NCBI GenBank assembly: GCA_030141605.1
Contig: JAQGDQ010000009.1
Span: forward strand, 126,001 to 150,000
Length of the DNA stretch: 24,000 nt
Source of the DNA: Tubiluchus corallicola
Lineage: Eukaryota > Priapulida > Priapulimorpha > Priapulimorphida > Tubiluchidae
Reading direction: 5' to 3'
In this document: in pieces, positions 20,881 through 24,000 of the stretch
How positions within the stretch are numbered: the stretch's first letter is position 1
How the letters are laid out: the number at the start of each line of letters is the position of its first letter
The notes under the pieces: generated by a model
What the model saw: the letters and a program-made list of their open reading frames with translations, nothing else
Told to the model about the DNA's origin: nothing
The model's database searches: none
Position numbers and translations under genes: made by a program

Positions 20881-21617
20881 TCGCGAAAAATGTTATAAGG
20901 ATTTAGTAAAAAAAACATGATAAGCGCTTCGTCGCCTACGTCAAATTTTATGACATTTTTGGGGAAACACTTGATATGCTGCAGAAGTTTGAATTAGTTT
21001 AAGCAGCACGCACTTACGGAAAGCCATGTGACTTGTCTTTTTGCTTAGTCAACGAATTTTAAGCCTACTTAGAAAATGTTACACTGGGCGATTATTACCC
21101 GAATCAGCTCAAAACTTATTCACATCATATTATCTTTCACATTACTTTTTACACGTTTGAAATGCTTTCGCAAATTCAGTATGTGTCCAGAAAATGTTAA
21201 GATTGAATTTTGTTAAAACCTGCTAATTACTGGCGGAACACTAATTTTTATTGCTTTGCTCTAAAAAAGTATATATTGTTATATAAATAGGTGGCGTATT
21301 GGTCTTAATAACAGCATGAGTAAATTGTCTGACTTGCGAATTGGTTTGCTTGTATACTGCATTACAAACGTGCTGCCGTGGAAGGTTACGCAGGTTAACC
21401 TATTGTCTTTTGAAAATTCATAATTTAATAAACTGAAATTTGTATGTCGAAACTGTCTTTAGAAAATGAAACGATATATTACGCCATTATAAACATTATT
21501 GTAAATTTTATTATATACATGTATAAGCTTTATTTATTTTCAGTAGATTAGCGAGTAATATTACTGATATTACTGATCAAAGTATTTCCACTATACACAA
21601 CAAATATATTTTAGTTG

Positions 21618-21709
21618 AGTATATATATTATATACTCAATATGTGTATGTATGTGTATGTACTCTATATGTATATATATATATATGTATGTATATTGTAT
21701 ATATATACC
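21618..21709. repeat. AT / GTAT microsatellite
   Basis: This contains (TA)n and (TGTA)n runs, including TATATATATATATA, and a near-palindrome, GAGTATATATATTATATACTC, at 21618-21638. It is simple-sequence DNA and likely to vary in length between individuals. Confidence 0.95.
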
Positions 21710-22114
21710 ACTAGTTAGTTCGAGAATATATTTTCATTTGCATTTAGTTCAAAAATAGTTCCATTAGTTAATTAATGCTTAATTGAAATGGCCATAGGTT
21801 CAACAATCTACTTTTAAAAGCAACCTGAGAAAGGAACGTCTATCTGTTTTCATTCTATTATAAAGTATCACTATGACAGCTGCATTACACGAGTCATAAT
21901 GAGCATCTATTTTACTGTATTTTACAGTTTTTTATGCATGTAAGCCTATCGTAAGTATGCTTTATGGACCTTTTGTTTGAAAGGAGCTTTGTACAAACAA
22001 ATCGTCTTCATCCATTCGTGCATCCGTAAATAAACTACATAAGCCGACCAGCTTTTGTTATCCGTCAATTCAGATTCGTTTTTTGATGTGGTATACCGTG
22101 GTTTTTATAACATA

Positions 22115-22318
22115 TTGTGCTGGGCAGTGTTGTGCAGTGTTGTGCTGCGCTGTGCAGTGTTGTGGTGTGCTGTACTGTGCTGTGCTCTCCTGCGTTGTGC
22201 TGTACTGTGCTGTGCTCTCCTGCGTTGTGCTATGTTTTGTTGTGTTGCGTTGCAGTGTGCGAACTGCGTTGCGGTACGTTGTGTTAGGTTGTATTATCTA
22301 ATGCTGTGTTGCGCTGCA
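22115..22318. repeat. TGTGC-type pentanucleotide satellite just inside the THIK donor
   Basis: This is a roughly 200-bp array of TGTGC, TGTTG, TGCTG and TGCGT units. It includes an exact 30-bp tandem duplication (TGTACTGTGCTGTGCTCTCC then TGCGTTGTGC) at 22171-22200 and 22201-22230. The Cys/Val/Leu-rich frames at 22055-22342 and 22083-22301 are translations of this array, not genes. On the channel gene's sense strand it is CA-rich (GCACA-type) and starts 70 bases inside the intron. Confidence 0.95.
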
Positions 22319-22388
22319 TTTGATGAAAAAAAAGAAGCATAAGTTAGCGTCTTCTTCACTAACAAATTAATGAAACTATAATACTCAC

Positions 22389-22710
22389 CTAATGTGGTCA
22401 CAATTGTAGTAACAAAGTAAAACGCCCCCGCATAATCCCACCTGCGTCTTTTATCCACAAGTCCTATAGCCGTGGCGTTACCAAATGCATGCAACAAAGC
22501 GTCTAAATCCGTTTTGTTAATATCAGGATACGTGTTCACGAAATTATCATAAGTTTGATAATATCTCTCCCTTCCCTCTTTCTCCGTCTCCTCTTCCAAA
22601 AAGTGAAACAATGTCGCCCCGCACATCATATACATGACCATGACTATAGCTAGCAGTATGAACCTTGCATTATCTTCTCTTATCGCAGCACAACAGCCTT
22701 TATTTGCCAT
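22389..22710 (-). CDS. THIK-type two-pore-domain K+ channel, exon 1 (residues 1-107 plus 1 base)
   Basis: The first coding exon begins at ATG 22710-22708. This start is preferred because an in-frame TGA lies four codons upstream and the context (A at -3, G at +4) is good. After a short N-terminus comes REDNARF, the THIK signature before M1 (about 15-37). An extracellular cap helix pair follows (about 38-88) with two N-glycosylation sites, NKT (65-67) and NAT (78-80), and no cysteine; as I recall, human THIK-1 also lacks one here. Next is RRRWDYAGAFYF and the first pore helix ending TTIVTTL. The donor is G|GTGAGTAT at 22388. Joined to exon 2 the first filter is TLGFG; vertebrate THIKs have TIGFG, so Leu107 is unusual. 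The translated frame continuing to 22294 past the donor is intron. Confidence 0.95.
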
Positions 22711-22711
22711 A

Positions 22712-22740
22712 CTTCCCCTTCACAGAAGCTTTAGGGGAAG
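22712..22740 (-). promoter_or_regulatory. Hairpin in the 5' leader one base before the THIK start codon
   Basis: On the sense strand CTTCCCCT (22740-22733) and AGGGGAAG (22719-22712) are perfectly complementary, with a 13-base loop, and the ATG follows after one base. If transcribed, this GC-rich stem would sit directly under an initiating ribosome and could lower translation. The structure is seen in the sequence; the regulatory role is inference. Confidence 0.5.
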
Positions 22741-23788
22741 CAGTTTTTCCACATGATTTTTCCTCGTCTACAAGCTAGTACAAAATAGATATGAAAACGG
22801 TTGCTGACCATCATTGCTTTTTCAAAACTTTTTTCTGACGTTACAATTATACACTCAAACGCAACTGCAAAAAATATTCCCACATGATAGTTCCAGCAGC
22901 AATATGTAATCTCATATCACGAAACACTTAAAAAGTAAATTATCACATTGCGTGATCAACTGTGACAAAATCAGCACAAATTAGTCCATATCGTGAAAGT
23001 TTGAGCTGGAAACGCTTGAGCACAAACATAGGCTATTACTGTTTTATGTTATTTTCATGTTATCATTTTTGTTACATAAAACTCAAATCCATTCAGTATA
23101 AAATAACGTTGACGGAACGACCTCAGACGGTGTTTTTACATCATAAAACTGATTAAGAAAAAGCGATTAATCCCCTGAACTTTTAATAATTACATTATAG
23201 ATGACATTAGGGCACAATAAACCACGCTAATGACGATACTGATTTAACACAACAAAAGAATCACGCAAATGTAAGACAAAATAATCTCTTATCGTCACGT
23301 ATATTGCAGAATTGATGCCTCGTGTCAGAAAGCGCTCAGGAGCATTCTACATTTTCAGTTATATTTCCGCAACGTGCGGTTTGCGCAGTCTCACGAGTCA
23401 TTATTATAAGCGTGCTTGCTTGTTTACTACTGCATAGATATTATTACGATGCTCTTAAAATGCCGTACCTGCATCTTACGGATGAAGGATATACAGCATC
23501 TGCGTTACCTAGGCAATGGCGTACCTGCGAAACCACAGACTAAACAAAAGCTGGCGCGAAGTCTTAAAAACGAGACGGAATTTAATCTGCACGCGTGAAA
23601 CGTCAAAATTCTAGGATGAAACGTCAGACTAAAAAATCATGCAGGTCAACGTATGTCGACTCACACGAGCTTGTTTGCCTTTAAACTTGTCGTTTTACGA
23701 AAGCTCTAAAGTGCAATAATTGAGAAAAGTGCATATGTCACTCCTTCGATGTACTGTGTTATCGTTACGGTCATCAAGTTTTAGTAAC
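22741..23788. other. 5' flank of the THIK gene: leader, promoter or upstream intron
   Basis: No conserved coding exon is recognised. On the minus strand there is a CRE half-site, TGACGT (as AACGTCAG), near 22837-22844 and a TATA-like GTATAATTG near 22846-22854, neither compelling. GATGAAACGTCAGAC at about 23615 partly repeats GTGAAACGTCAAAA at about 23595. The frames at 22962, 23322 and 23416 have no domain. A non-coding first exon further right, outside the window, cannot be excluded. Confidence 0.4.
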
Positions 23789-24000
23789 AAACTATGCCCT
23801 TTCTTCCACAAAGCTATGTTGTTCTTCTGACATATTATGTTGTTGTTATGATTTATTGTATTATTAATATAAATTTTTGTGGCTTTCTGTCCAAATAACT
23901 GCTTGTTCTGTTCGAGACACTATACCTGTCCTTCTACATGGCTGCGTCGTTCTGCTGCGACACTGTGTCTTCCCTTCCACATAGCTAGTTCGTTCTGCTG
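23789..24000. repeat. Minisatellite of about 44 bp, cut by the window end
   Basis: The clearest units are 23904-23947 (GTTCTGTTCGAGACACTATA, then CCTGTCCTTCTACATGGCTG) and 23948-23990 (GTTCTGCTGCGACACTGTGT, then CTTCCCTTCCACATAGCTAG). The next unit begins at about 23991. A more diverged unit (ACTATGCCCTTTCTTCCACA, then AAGCTATGTTGTTCTTCTG) starts near 23791, with decayed AT-rich sequence between. The array probably continues to the right of the window. Confidence 0.75.

Larger units (their letters stand above)
9777..22388 (-). other. 12.6-kb phase-1 intron of the THIK channel gene
   Basis: This is the single intron of the coding region, with donor G|GTGAGTAT at 22388 and acceptor TTTTTCAG at 9777. 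It is mostly AT-rich unique or ancient-repeat DNA. The named repeats are listed separately. Remaining stretches (10321-11384, 11826-14199, 16611-17250, 17583-19147, 20031-21617) hold no gene I can recognise. The short frames at 10806, 12838, 13052 and 15951 are chance. A TATA-like string, TATATAAATAGG, at about 21280-21291 (+) and a CRE-like palindrome, TGACGTCA, at 19495-19502 have no supporting transcript evidence. No nested gene is visible. Confidence 0.85.

Noticed and set aside
21280-21291. TATA box TATATAAATAGG suggesting a plus-strand promoter in the THIK intron
   Set aside because: No initiator, open frame or exon follows, and such strings are expected in DNA this AT-rich.
22055-22342. 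Cys-rich frames (VLCCAVL...) that look like a cysteine-rich peptide
   Set aside because: They translate the TGTGC pentanucleotide array. Two of the frames look alike because the repeat is read in shifted phase; there is no signal peptide and no splice context.

Overview
This is nuclear DNA of an animal, most likely an AT-rich invertebrate. It carries spliced genes with GT-AG introns, long non-coding stretches and decayed transposable elements. I see no operons, bacterial-style gene packing or CRISPR array. The species cannot be told from the sequence; both genes are widespread in animals.

Layout. (1) Positions 1-1072 (+) hold the last two coding exons of HEATR1 (BP28/UTP10), a nucleolar ribosome-biogenesis factor; the rest of the gene lies to the left of the window. 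(2) Positions 1073-8832 separate two convergent genes. This stretch holds the HEATR1 3' end, a possible hAT-like element, a tandem pair of tRNA-like relics, a well-bounded 316-bp Harbinger-like MITE and the 3' side of the second gene. (3) Positions 8833-22710 (-) hold a complete two-exon coding region for a THIK-type (KCNK12/KCNK13-like) two-pore-domain potassium channel of 421 residues. Its single 12.6-kb intron interrupts the glycine codon of the first selectivity filter, TLG|FG. (4) That intron holds a 14-copy 30-bp minisatellite near the acceptor, two copies of an old dispersed repeat, two dead LINE reverse-transcriptase fragments, several perfect hairpins, microsatellites and a CA-rich array (on the sense strand) just inside the donor. 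(5) Positions 22711-24000 are the 5' flank of the channel gene and end in a roughly 44-bp minisatellite cut by the window edge.

The two genes have no known functional link: one acts in rRNA processing, the other carries background K+ current at the plasma membrane. The largest open reading frame (450 codons at 8833-10185) is only partly real. Its first 137 codons are intron and minisatellite sequence, and the true protein is made by splicing to an exon 12.6 kb away. I found no convincing undescribed system. The most interesting points are the Leu in the first selectivity filter, the minisatellite carrying repeated pseudo splice-site motifs beside a real acceptor, the hairpin abutting the start codon, and the MITE with intact boundaries.
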